From Pseudoalteromonas sp. '520P1 No. 423' (GTDB taxonomy: Bacteria > Pseudomonadota > Gammaproteobacteria > Enterobacterales > Alteromonadaceae), in the NCBI RefSeq assembly GCF_001269985.1, contig NZ_BBZB01000001.1, forward strand, positions 2,170,001 through 2,234,000: a stretch of 64,000 nt of DNA, written 5' to 3'. Position numbers and translations under genes: made by a program. Under the pieces are notes generated by a model, which was not told the DNA's origin, ran no database searches, and saw only the letters and a list, made by a program, of their open reading frames with translations. This document shows positions 7,901-17,406 of the stretch, piece after piece. Each line of letters opens with the position of its first letter. The first letter of the stretch is position 1.

Positions 7901-10687
7901 ATGTCAGTATTCAAACCAAGTATATTAACACTCGCTTTATTAAGTGCTGGAGTCGGTTCAGTTTCAGCATACGCAGCAGAAGAAACACAAAAAGAAAAAG
8001 AAGCAGCTGCTAAAGAAGTAGAAGTAATAGAAGTACGCGGGTTTCGCCGTAGTATTGTTGAATCTATCAATACAAAACGTTTTTCATCAAATGTAGTTGA
8101 ATCAATTTCAGCTGAAGATATTGGTAAATTACCTGATTCATCTATTGCTGAATCAATTGCCCGTTTACCAGGCTTAGCAGCACAACGTCTTGATGGTCGT
8201 GCAAGCCGCGTAAGCATTCGTGGTTTTGGTGAAAATGAAAGCGGCACTACATTTAATGGCCGTGAACAAGTTTCAATTAGTGATAACCGTGGTGTTGAGT
8301 TTGATTTATATCCTTCGTAAATCATGAGTGGTGTAACAGTTTATAAAACGCCTAATGCAACACTGGAAGGTGAAGGTATTGCGGGTGTGATTGATATGCA
8401 AACTATCAAACCTTTATCTCAAGATGGTCAAGTTATTCAAATCAATACTCAATTTGAAAAAACTAGCTTTGATAAATTAAATCCAGATGGTGAAGACTCT
8501 GGTTTTAGAGGCACTTTTTCATATTTAGATCAATTCGCTGACGATACAATTGGCGTTGCATTTGCACATTCTAGTATGAGTTCACCAAATCAAGAGAAAC
8601 GTTGGAATGCTTGGGGCTACCCAGAAGCAACTGCTAATGATGGTAAAACATATTCAATTTTGGGTGGTGCTAAGCCATTTGTACGTTCTTCTGAATTAGA
8701 ACGTGATTCAACTATGTTAGTGATTGAAGCAGCGCCTAATGATCAATTACGTATGACGTTTGATGCTTTATATGTTGATTTTTTAGATACGAAAATCCTA
8801 CGAGGTATAGAAGTACCATTTGCTTGGGGTCAAGGTAACGTTTCAGCTTTAGAAGTTGATGAAGCGTCAGGTTTCATCACAAAAGGTATGACAGAGGGTC
8901 AGCGTGTTGTTGTACGTAATGACCATGAAGAGCGTAAAGCAGAATTAACTTCATTTGGTTTTAATACGCAATATGACTTAAATGATAACTGGTCATTAGA
9001 AGTTGATGCGAGTTATTCAAATGTTGAGCGTAAAATTTGGAGTATGGAAAGCTACTCAGGTACTGGTCGTGGTGATAGCGAAGGTGTAGCTGACAATATT
9101 GGTTATGAGTTTAACTCAGGGAATACAGGTGCAACATTCTCACATGAACTGGATTACAGTGACTACAGCTTAATTCAATTAGGTGGACCACTTACTTGGG
9201 GTTGGAGTGGTGCGTTAAACGATAGTTTAGGCATTACTGGCACACCACTTGAAAATACAGGTCAAGATGGCTTTATTAATACGCCAACAATAGAAGATGA
9301 ATTAAAAGCATTAAAATTTGCCGCAACACAAAACATTGAGTCTGACTTTGTATCTAAACTTACTTATGGTGTATCACGTAGAGAGAGAGAAAAGCAAAAA
9401 GAGTCTGAAGGTTACTTTATGACTGTAAATGCATTTCCTGGCACTTTAGTCGTGCCAGAGCAATATCGTAAAGGGTCAGTATCACTCGACTTTATTGGCA
9501 TGGGTGACATGATAGCCTATGATTCTAAAGGCCTTATTGATGATGGGTATTATTCATTATTAGCTGAAAGCCTAACAGACTCTAAGCATGCAACTAGATC
9601 ATGGACAGTAAAAGAAGAAATTACCTCTGCCTATGTACAGGCTGATATTGATACTGAAATTGCTGATATGGCGCTAACAGGTGGTGCCGGTTTACGTTAT
9701 GTCCATACACAACAGTCATCACAAGGTTCTGCATTTAGTACAAATAGCGATGGGTTAGTCGTTGCATCACCTACAGATATTAGCCATAGCTATTCTCATT
9801 TATTACCTAGCTTAAACTTAAACTTAAAAATTGATGAAGCACAATCTTTACGCTTTGGTATTGCTAAAACGATATCTCGTGCAAAAATGGATGATATGAA
9901 TGCATCTATAAGTGCTACTTATAGCCAAACTAAACCTGATGATAATGGGAATTACTGGAGTGTCAGTGGTGGTAATCCTGAGCTTGAACCAAAAGAAGCA
10001 ACGGGTATCGATTTATCGTATGAAAACTACTTTGATGATGAAGGTTATTTCTCTGTTGCATTATTCCACAAAGACTTAAATCAGTGGGTTTTTGATGGTA
10101 ACTACGAAGTAGATATGACTGGGGTCGCAGATCCTGCAACAGGTATTATTCCTGAGCATTCAACTGCGACAGGTAGTGGTAAAGTCAATGGCGGTGGTGG
10201 TAGTTTATGGGGCTATGAGCTAGCAGTCACTTTACCATTGAACTTATTTAATGATTCTCTAGATGGTTTTGGTTTCATGGCTAGCCACACTGGTATTGAG
10301 TCTGATATGGAAGACCAAAATGGTGAAGAGTATGAGTTACCAGGCTTATCAGATACCATTCAAAGCTTTACCTTTTACTATGAAAAGTCAGGTTTCCAAG
10401 CCCGTGCAAGTATGCGCAAACGTAGTGATTTTAAAGGTGATGTATACGGCATAGGTTTTGATTCACAACAAGTTAATATTCTAGGTGAAACAATTTGGGA
10501 TGCGCAAATTGGCTATAGCTTTGAAGAGTTTGATAACGAGAACCTAAAAGGTTTATCTTTATCATTACAAGTTCAAAACTTAACTGAAGAACCTTTCACT
10601 TCTTTAAGTGGGGATAACAAGTTACAAGTACGTGATTACCAAGATTATGGTCGTACCTATTTACTTGGCCTTAGCTACAAATTTTAA
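7901..10687 (+). pseudogene. TonB-dependent receptor interrupted by one in-frame stop codon
   Basis: An outer-membrane TonB-dependent receptor of about 928 codons, probably for maltodextrin uptake given its neighbours. A signal peptide (MSVFKPSILTLALLSAGVGS..AYA) starts at the ATG at 7901, behind GGGG at good spacing. A TonB-box region (VEVIEVRGFRRS) and the plug domain (SIAESIARLPGL..RLDGRASRVSIRGF) follow. The barrel then runs to a C-terminal LGLSYKF with terminal Phe. At 8318-8320 the frame has TAA inside YPS*IMSGVTVYKTP. Family members have Glu at this point (YPSE.MSGV.VYKTP), so a single G-to-T change of GAA to TAA explains the break. Both halves stay in the same frame and look otherwise undamaged. 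It is either a recent nonsense mutation, a sequencing error or a recoded position. A 21-base N-terminal extension to an ATG at 7880 is possible but less likely. Confidence 0.88.
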
Positions 10688-10704
10688 TTTAAGTTTATAA
10701 ACAT

Positions 10705-10738
10705 AAGCCCTTGAAATGATTATTTCAGGGGCTTTTTT
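10705..10738 (+). terminator. Terminator after the TonB receptor
   Basis: A 13-bp stem AAGCCCTTGAAAT / ATTTCAGGGGCTT (one T-G wobble), a 4-base loop and a T6 tail. It separates the receptor from the halogenase-like gene, implying partial read-through or an additional promoter for the latter. Confidence 0.8.
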
Positions 10739-10762
10739 GTTTTTGTTAGTGTGGAGAGTGCA

Positions 10763-12253
10763 ATGCATAACAATAAAATTCAAAAAGTTGTAATTGTAGG
10801 TGGCGGTACTGCTGGTTGGATCACTGCAGCTTTAATGGCAAAAACATTAAGTAAAACAGTTGATATCACACTTGTTGAATCAGATGAAATCGGCACTATA
10901 GGCGTTGGGGAAGCGACAATTCCACCTATTATTCATTTAAATAATGCCATTGGCTTAGATGAAAAAACATTTATAAAAGAAACAAAAGCGACAATTAAAC
11001 TGGGTATTGAATTTGATAATTGGGGCAAGCTAGGCGATAGCTATATGCATGCATTTGGTGGTATAGGTAAAAATTTTCCTTTTTGTGATTTTCATCACTT
11101 TTGGTTAAAAGCCAAACAAAATGGAGATACATCAAGTTATTGGGATTATTCACTTAATTATCAGGCCGCTAAAAAAAATAAATTTAAAAAATTAGCAAAT
11201 ATAGAAGGGACAAATTTACCTGGTGTTGAATATGCCTATCATTTTGATGCAGGTTTATATGCCAAGTTATTAAGTAAATTGAGCCAAAATATGGGGGTAA
11301 CCCGTATAGAAGGTATTATAAATCACGTTAATTTAAATAATGAAAATGGTTATGTACAAAGTATTGGTCTTGAAAATGGTCAAATAATAAATAGTGACTT
11401 ATTTATAGATTGCACAGGTCTAAAAGCATTGTTAATTGAAGGTGCATTAAGCACAGGATTTGAAGATTATTCCCATTGGTTACCTTGTGATAGGGCTATC
11501 GCTGTGCCGTGTGAGTCAGTTGAGCCGTTAATACCTTACACCCGTTCAACTGCACATGAATCAGGTTGGCAATGGCGTATACCGTTACAACATAGAACTG
11601 GAAATGGCTTAGTGTATTCAAGTAAATATATGACAGATGAGCAAGCGAAAGATAAATTATTGTCTCAGTTAGATGGCAAACCTTTGAGCGAGCCTAAAGT
11701 GATCTCCTTTAAAACAGGTGTTCGTCGAAAACAATGGCATAAGAATGTGATTGCTATTGGATTGTCTAGTGGCTTTTTTGAACCCTTAGAATCAACTAAT
11801 ATTCATTTAATTCAAACCGCAGCAATTCGTTTATTAAAGTTCTTTCCTCATAATGGGATTAAATCAGCAGAAGTCATCGAGTTTAATCGCCAATCTAAGA
11901 AAGAGTCTCAAATGATGCGAGATTTTATCATTTTACATTACAAATTAAATCAAAGAGATGATAGTGACTTTTGGCGAGCATGTCAGCGAATGGAAGTACC
12001 TGAGACTCTGACAAAAAAAATGGCATTGTTTGAGCAATCAGGTAAAGTTTTTCGCGAGCAGAATGAGCTTTTTACAGAAATAGCTTGGCAACAAGTGATG
12101 ATAGGCCAAAATTTAATACCGCAAGATTATCATCCTATCGCTAACTCGTTATCTGATGAGCAAATATCTGATTTGATGATAAATTTAAATATATTAATAG
12201 ATCGTACCGTAGATAGCTTACCCCCACATAATGATTGTTTTAAAACTTTATAA
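10763..12253 (+). CDS. Flavin-dependent tryptophan-halogenase-family protein
   Basis: A 496-residue protein of the PrnA/RebH-like flavin-dependent halogenase family. It shows the FAD-binding GGGTAGW motif at residues 13-19 and the halogenase signature WxWxIP as WQWRIP at 269-274. A lysine at position 79 in ATIKLG and a glutamate at 343 in PLEST line up with the catalytic Lys79 and Glu346 of PrnA. It therefore looks catalytically complete. Genes of this family often sit beside TonB receptors in carbohydrate loci of Xanthomonas, Caulobacter and Alteromonadales, where the true substrate is unclear. I chose ATG 10763 (GGAG at 7-8 bases) over the in-frame GTG at 10751. A flavin reductase partner is not encoded nearby. 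Confidence 0.88.
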   Translation: MHNNKIQKVVIVGGGTAGWITAALMAKTLSKTVDITLVESDEIGTIGVGEATIPPIIHLNNAIGLDEKTFIKETKATIKLGIEFDNWGKLGDSYMHAFGGIGKNFPFCDFHHFWLKAKQNGDTSSYWDYSLNYQAAKKNKFKKLANIEGTNLPGVEYAYHFDAGLYAKLLSKLSQNMGVTRIEGIINHVNLNNENGYVQSIGLENGQIINSDLFIDCTGLKALLIEGALSTGFEDYSHWLPCDRAIAVPCESVEPLIPYTRSTAHESGWQWRIPLQHRTGNGLVYSSKYMTDEQAKDKLLSQLDGKPLSEPKVISFKTGVRRKQWHKNVIAIGLSSGFFEPLESTNIHLIQTAAIRLLKFFPHNGIKSAEVIEFNRQSKKESQMMRDFIILHYKLNQRDDSDFWRACQRMEVPETLTKKMALFEQSGKVFREQNELFTEIAWQQVMIGQNLIPQDYHPIANSLSDEQISDLMINLNILIDRTVDSLPPHNDCFKTL

Positions 12254-12362
12254 TTAGAAACTTTACGGCTTTAGCTTTAGAGGAAAATATGACTCATAGA
12301 ATCAGGTTGACGGCCGATATAAATCTATACATTAAAGCTCATTCACATAGGTGAGTATTGAA

Positions 12363-13835
12363 ATGAAAATTGATAATTATCGGCTTGATATGACAGTTGA
12401 ACATTCTCGTGTTGTAAAGAACTCTCAGCAACTAGATGTTGAAAGTTCTGCTAATAATACTGATAACCAACAAGGTATTAGACCTAGCTCGCCCCTTTTA
12501 TTTGAAGATAGCCAATTAACTTATACTGCTAGAGAAATGGCTGCAAATCGAAACCAGCAATTATCTTCGTCCACGATAACCAATGAAGACTCAGAGAAAA
12601 TTGTACTTAGCCATGAAAGTGATATTCAAAGTTTAGTATCTGACTTTGTAGGGCAGAATGTATCTCTTACTTCATTGCGGGTAAATTCAGAGCCTTTGAG
12701 CGAAAATACAAATAACCAATCATTAAGTGTAAATCAAAATTCAGTTCAATCTTCAGAACTACAAGAGGCTGTAGCGCTTCAAATTGGTCAGTTTTCCGTT
12801 TTATCTCAATTTATTGAACATGAACAAGAAATGATGTCTTTTCAAGCGCAAGGGGAAGTTACTTTAGCTGATGGCAGAAGCATTCATTTTGATTTGGCTT
12901 TATCTATGGAGCGAGAATATTTCAAACAAGAGCAACTTAGTATTTCTAGTGCAACAAATCCTTTAGTTTATGATCCCTTAGTATTGGATTTAGCAGGCAA
13001 TGGGCCTGAGTTTAGTCAGGTTAAATTTGATTTTGATATAGATAATAATGGCGAGATTGAAAACTTAGCCTTTATTGGTCCAGGCTCAGGTTTTTTAGTC
13101 TTCGATAAAAATCAAGATGGCGCTATAAATAATGGATCTGAAATGTTTGGTGGCGTGACAGGAAAAGGCTTTAAAGAGCTAGCAGTGCATGATGATGACG
13201 GTAATATGTGGATTGATGAAAATGATGCCATATTCGAAAAACTACAGATTTGGCATTTGAATGACAATGGCGAAAAACAATTAACATCTTTAAAAGATGC
13301 AGGCGTTGGAGCGATATATTTAGGCAGTGAAAATAATAATTACACTTTGAAAGATCAACATAATAACGCCCTAGGTACGATACAAAAATCAGGTGTTTAC
13401 TTAAAAGAAAACGGCGAAGTATCTTCTATTAGCCAATTTGATTTGGCTCAGCAGGATGATTTGAATCTTGGTTTAAAAAGTAAGTTGGATGATGTGGCAT
13501 TTGATAATCGAGTTATAAATCAAACTCAAACATTAGCGTCATTTACATCATGGTTTGAATCTGACAATGCTTTAGAAGATATAGATCAACTTATTGAAAA
13601 AATAGAAAATCAAGAATTCAGTTTAACTCAGTTTACAGATGCACAAATTCCAACGGATAAACAAGAGAGTAGCTACCCTTTATTAGACTTTCTGCAATCA
13701 CAAATAAACACATCACAAAACAACTTTCAGCAATATGCAGAGCAATATGAGAATCAAGAATCAGCAATTATTATGAAATTTAGTCACCTATCTAGACTGG
13801 TTAATATGCTAAGTGCATTACAAGAGGATGAATAA
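12363..13835 (+). CDS. EF-hand-like calcium-binding protein of unknown role
   Basis: A 490-residue, Asp/Asn-rich protein with no signal peptide or membrane segment. Residues 1-200 are polar and low in complexity. From about 203 (DPLVLDLAGNGPEFS) a conserved module follows with at least three acidic loops resembling EF-hand or dockerin calcium sites: DFDIDNNGEIEN near 223, DKNQDGAINNGSE at 248-260 and DDDGNMWIDENDA near 277-289. A GPGSGFL segment lies between the first two. I recall this module in uncharacterised proteins of Vibrio and Shewanella, sometimes annotated as RTX or VCBS-like. The start is the ATG at 12363 behind AGGTGAG; a GTG at 12351 is the alternative. It sits between the halogenase and amylase genes without an evident metabolic link. 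Confidence 0.75.
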   Translation: MKIDNYRLDMTVEHSRVVKNSQQLDVESSANNTDNQQGIRPSSPLLFEDSQLTYTAREMAANRNQQLSSSTITNEDSEKIVLSHESDIQSLVSDFVGQNVSLTSLRVNSEPLSENTNNQSLSVNQNSVQSSELQEAVALQIGQFSVLSQFIEHEQEMMSFQAQGEVTLADGRSIHFDLALSMEREYFKQEQLSISSATNPLVYDPLVLDLAGNGPEFSQVKFDFDIDNNGEIENLAFIGPGSGFLVFDKNQDGAINNGSEMFGGVTGKGFKELAVHDDDGNMWIDENDAIFEKLQIWHLNDNGEKQLTSLKDAGVGAIYLGSENNNYTLKDQHNNALGTIQKSGVYLKENGEVSSISQFDLAQQDDLNLGLKSKLDDVAFDNRVINQTQTLASFTSWFESDNALEDIDQLIEKIENQEFSLTQFTDAQIPTDKQESSYPLLDFLQSQINTSQNNFQQYAEQYENQESAIIMKFSHLSRLVNMLSALQEDE

Positions 13836-13865
13836 TTGTTAGCTTAATTTGGCAGTTATTTTCAC

Positions 13866-13879
13866 TGAATACGTATGCA
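13866..13879. promoter_or_regulatory. Operator-like palindrome upstream of the alpha-amylase
   Basis: tgaatacgtatgca, 64 bases before the GTG start of the amylase. It is identical over 16 bases (actgaatacgtatgca) to the site upstream of the TonB receptor. This implies that amylase and permease form a separately controlled unit of the same regulon. Confidence 0.65.
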
Positions 13880-13942
13880 AGGCATGTTAGTCAGCAAAGG
13901 TTCAGATTAGTATTTTGATACGGGCAACTAAAGGTTTATAAA

Positions 13943-15835
13943 GTGACGTATCAAAAAACATTTAAACAATCAAAACTTGCACTGCTATCATGCTTAGTTA
14001 TAGGTGTTAGCACATTAGCATCTTGCGAAAGCGCGCAAAAACAAGAACTCTCAGAAGAATCAATAAAAACTAAACCTGTTGTATACCAAGTGTTTACGCG
14101 TTTATTTGGTAACAAAAATACAAATAATAAGCCATGGGGTACACTCAATGAAAATGGCGTAGGTAAATTTAATGATTTTACTGACGTCGCTTTAACAGAG
14201 ATAAAAGCGCTTGGTATAAGTCATGTTTGGTATACAGGTGTATTACATCATGATGTGATAACTGACTATTCTCAGTTTGGTATCAGTCAGGACGACCCTG
14301 ATATTGTTAAAGGGCGAGCAGGTTCTCCTTATGCCATAAAAGATTATTACAATGTTAATCCAGATCTTGCTATCAATCCAAAAAATCGCTTAGCAGAATT
14401 TGAATCTCTTATAACACGTACACATCAACATGATATGAAGGTGATCATAGATATCGTTCCTAATCATATTGCACGAAATTATCAGTCTTTGACTAATCCA
14501 AAAGGCGTAACAGATTTTGGTGCTAATGATGATACTAGCCTCGCGTATGCAAAAAATAATAACTTTTATTATGTTGTAGGTGAAGATTTTAAAGTACCTA
14601 AATCACTTAATAGTTATCATACTTTAGGAGGCGACAAACATATTTTAGCGGATGGAGAGTTTAAAGAGTCGCCAGCCAAATGGACAGGCAATGGCAGTCG
14701 TAAAGCACAGCCTCACTTTAATGATTGGTATGAAACAGTAAAAGTAAATTATGGTGTTAAACCTGATGGATCTTATGACTTCCCAAGTCTGCCTGAAGGC
14801 TACGATAAATTAGGTTACCAAGCACATTACGATTTTTGGCAAGAAAAAGCATTACCTGATAGTTGGTATAAGTTTCGTGACATTGCACTTTACTGGATAG
14901 ATAAAGGTGTTGATGGCTTTAGATATGATATGGCTGAAATGGTGCCTGTTGAGTTTTGGAGTTTTTTAAATTCATCTATCAAAGTTAAAAATCCAAACGC
15001 TTTTATTCTTGCAGAAGTTTATAACCCTAGTTTATACCGTCCATTTATCCATTTAGGAAAAATGGATTACCTGTATGATAAGGTGGACTTTTACGATACT
15101 TTAAAGCTTATTATGCAAGGCAAACAACCCGCTAATACTTTATTTAACGCATTTGAAAAATCTTCAGATATTTCAGAGCACATGCTGCACTTTTTAGAAA
15201 ATCATGATGAGCAACGTATTGCCAGCCCAGGATTTGCAAGTGATGCTAATAAAGGCAAACCTGCTATGGTGGTTTCTAGCTTAATAAGTACAGCGCCGAA
15301 TTTGTTATACTTTGGACAGGAAGTCGGCGAGGATGGATCTGAAGATGCGGGCTTTGGTAAACCAAGCCGTACCAGTATTTTTGATTATGTAGGCGTACCA
15401 GCACATCAAAGATGGATGAATCATGGTAAGTTTGATGGTGCTTTATTAACGGAACAAGAACACACTTTACGGGAGTTTTACAGTCGTTTATTAAACTTAT
15501 CTCAGGATAGTGTATTTGCTCATGGTGAATTTTTAGCCCTTGAAATAAATAAAGATAAAACAAATTCTTCTGTATTAGCGTTTGCACGATTTGATGATAA
15601 TCAGCATTATATTGTGATCAATCAATTTGATACATCTGAAGCTAAACTTGAGGTATCTATCGTTAAAAATTTAATTAAAAAATGGCAACTGAACGATGGG
15701 AAATATGTGTTAGTTGATGCGTTATCAGGTGCGACCAATGAGCTGATAGTGAAAGGTGGTCAAGGGGTGATCAAATTGAAAATACCATCACTAGGGTCAT
15801 TAGTTTATAAAGTGAGGAAAAATAATGAACAATAA
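13943..15835 (+). CDS. Alpha-amylase family glycoside hydrolase (GH13), lipoprotein
   Basis: A 630-residue GH13 enzyme anchored as a lipoprotein: a hydrophobic signal peptide ends in the lipobox LASC, with the lipidated Cys at 28. The barrel starts at VVYQVFTRLFGN. Catalytic residues are visible: nucleophile D329 in DGFRYD, acid/base E358 in ILAEVY, and D422 in LENHDEQR. A domain insertion at about residues 180-300, which includes an HFNDWYETVKVNYGV stretch, resembles maltogenic amylases acting on short maltodextrins. The likely site is the periplasm or outer membrane, trimming starch fragments. The start is GTG behind AAAGG; no better ATG exists before the signal peptide. The gene overlaps the downstream permease by 11 bases. 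Confidence 0.92.
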   Translation: MTYQKTFKQSKLALLSCLVIGVSTLASCESAQKQELSEESIKTKPVVYQVFTRLFGNKNTNNKPWGTLNENGVGKFNDFTDVALTEIKALGISHVWYTGVLHHDVITDYSQFGISQDDPDIVKGRAGSPYAIKDYYNVNPDLAINPKNRLAEFESLITRTHQHDMKVIIDIVPNHIARNYQSLTNPKGVTDFGANDDTSLAYAKNNNFYYVVGEDFKVPKSLNSYHTLGGDKHILADGEFKESPAKWTGNGSRKAQPHFNDWYETVKVNYGVKPDGSYDFPSLPEGYDKLGYQAHYDFWQEKALPDSWYKFRDIALYWIDKGVDGFRYDMAEMVPVEFWSFLNSSIKVKNPNAFILAEVYNPSLYRPFIHLGKMDYLYDKVDFYDTLKLIMQGKQPANTLFNAFEKSSDISEHMLHFLENHDEQRIASPGFASDANKGKPAMVVSSLISTAPNLLYFGQEVGEDGSEDAGFGKPSRTSIFDYVGVPAHQRWMNHGKFDGALLTEQEHTLREFYSRLLNLSQDSVFAHGEFLALEINKDKTNSSVLAFARFDDNQHYIVINQFDTSEAKLEVSIVKNLIKKWQLNDGKYVLVDALSGATNELIVKGGQGVIKLKIPSLGSLVYKVRKNNEQ

Positions 15836-17309
15836 ACCTAAGTTAAGCTTTTGGCAGATTTGGAATGTGAGTTTTGGCTTTTTAGGGGTGCAATTTGGCT
15901 TTGCATTACAAAATGCCAATGTCAGTCGAATTTTATCAGATTTAGGGGCAGATTTACATTCGCTATCCTTGTTTTGGTTAGTTGCGCCTATTATGGGGTT
16001 ATTAATTCAACCTTTGGTTGGTTCTGCATCAGATCGTACTTGGAATCGTTTTGGTCGACGTAATCCCTATATACTAATAGGTGCAATATCAGCCACTGTT
16101 GGCATGTTATTAATGCCGAATGCACCGTTATTTGTCGCATTTATTACCCCTATGTTATTTGGTGCCATGATGTTAGCCGTTATGGATGCATCATTTAATA
16201 TCGCATTTCAGCCATTTCGCGCCTTAGTATCAGATATGGTGCCAGATCAGCAAATGAATCAAGGGTATTCTATTCAAGCTTTTCTAATTAATATCGGTGC
16301 TGTTGTTGGTTCAATTTTACCTTTTGTATTAACAAATGTTGTAGGCTTGGAAAACACCTCTAAAGCAGGCAGCATTGCGCCATCAGTAGTATGGGCATTT
16401 TATATTGGTGCAACAGTGTTATTAGGTACTGTTTTATGGACTGTTTTTAGAACAAAAGAATATGCACCAAAAGAATATTATGCTTTTAAAGGCATGGACA
16501 GTGACGAAATAGCAAAAGAGCAGGCACAAGATAAAAGCCTGCTTGAAAAGCTAAAAGGCTTTTTGGGTTTAATGAAATCTATGCCAGTTGTTATGAAGCG
16601 CTTAGCTTTAGTGCAGTTTTTCTCATGGTTTGCGTTGTTCATAATGTGGGTCTATACCATGCCAGCTATTGCGCAGCATGTTTGGGGCATAGACGTAAAA
16701 TGGTTTGATCCAACATATATTCAGTCTGTTGGCGGTGTGCCAGAGCATATTGCACAAGCAAAAGGTGCCGCAGGTGATTGGGTCGGTATCTTATTCGCTG
16801 CATATTCTTTATTTGCTGCTTTCTTCTCTATCTTTTTAGCTAAATTGGCGAATACTTTTGGCCGTAAATTGGTGTATTCACTTTCATTATTAGCGGGTGG
16901 CTTAGGTTATTTAAGCTTTATGCTGATTTCAAACAGTGAGCCTACCTTAGTGAATTTATTTATCACTGAAATTACAGTACCTAAAGGGGCTGTGACACTC
17001 TTTATTCCAATGATAGGAGTTGGTATTGCTTGGGCGGCAATTTTAGCCTTGCCATATGCTATTTTAGCGGGTTCATTACCAATCCATAAAACGGGTGTTT
17101 ACATGGGTATATTTAACTTTACGATTGCTGCACCACAAATCATATCGGGTATTTTTGCTGGTTGGATATTGAGTAGTGTTTTTGATAATCAGGCGATTAA
17201 TATTATGATGCTGGCTGGTGGCTCTATGGTATTAGGTGCCGTTTCAGTATTGTTTATTAAAGAAACCGCTTCTGAAGCTGTTGAAGTCAAAAAGGTTGAA
17301 ATAGCTTAG
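15825..17309 (+). CDS. MFS sugar permease (maltose/maltodextrin transporter candidate)
   Basis: A 494-residue inner-membrane protein of the major facilitator superfamily. The opening (LSFWQIWNVSFGFLGVQFGFALQ), the LVAPIMGLLIQPLVGSASDRTW segment with the RFGRR loop near residue 75, and the twelve predicted helices match the SLC45/GPH-like sugar-symporter group. This group replaces ABC transporters in maltodextrin loci of many Alteromonadales. It is coupled to the amylase by an 11-base overlap, so both belong to one transcript. The expected job is proton- or sodium-driven import of maltose or maltotriose for the cytoplasmic alpha-glucosidase encoded upstream. Confidence 0.88.
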   Translation: MNNKPKLSFWQIWNVSFGFLGVQFGFALQNANVSRILSDLGADLHSLSLFWLVAPIMGLLIQPLVGSASDRTWNRFGRRNPYILIGAISATVGMLLMPNAPLFVAFITPMLFGAMMLAVMDASFNIAFQPFRALVSDMVPDQQMNQGYSIQAFLINIGAVVGSILPFVLTNVVGLENTSKAGSIAPSVVWAFYIGATVLLGTVLWTVFRTKEYAPKEYYAFKGMDSDEIAKEQAQDKSLLEKLKGFLGLMKSMPVVMKRLALVQFFSWFALFIMWVYTMPAIAQHVWGIDVKWFDPTYIQSVGGVPEHIAQAKGAAGDWVGILFAAYSLFAAFFSIFLAKLANTFGRKLVYSLSLLAGGLGYLSFMLISNSEPTLVNLFITEITVPKGAVTLFIPMIGVGIAWAAILALPYAILAGSLPIHKTGVYMGIFNFTIAAPQIISGIFAGWILSSVFDNQAINIMMLAGGSMVLGAVSVLFIKETASEAVEVKKVEIA

Positions 17310-17341
17310 GTTATTATAAATTTCATTAATATTTACAAAAG

Positions 17342-17406
17342 AAAGCTCGCTATTTTATTGCGCCAATATTAGGGTAAGCAAAACAATAAAATAGTGAGCT
17401 TTTATT
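17342..17406. terminator. Large terminator-like hairpin between permease and ABC genes
   Basis: A 19-bp stem (17342-17360 with 17384-17402; one G-T wobble) with a 23-base loop, followed by tttattttg. It starts 32 bases after the permease stop and ends only a few bases before the presumed TTG start of the next gene. Confidence 0.65.

Noticed and set aside
7880..8320. Short TonB-receptor N-terminal fragment as an independent gene.
   Set aside because: It is in the same frame as the downstream receptor and ends within a conserved plug segment, so both are one interrupted gene.
12288..12353. A 21-codon ORF behind GAGGAAAA and a GCCGATAT sequence resembling a FliA -10 element.
   Set aside because: The peptide resembles nothing, and no TAAA lies 15 bases upstream of GCCGATAT; chance in AT-rich DNA is likely.
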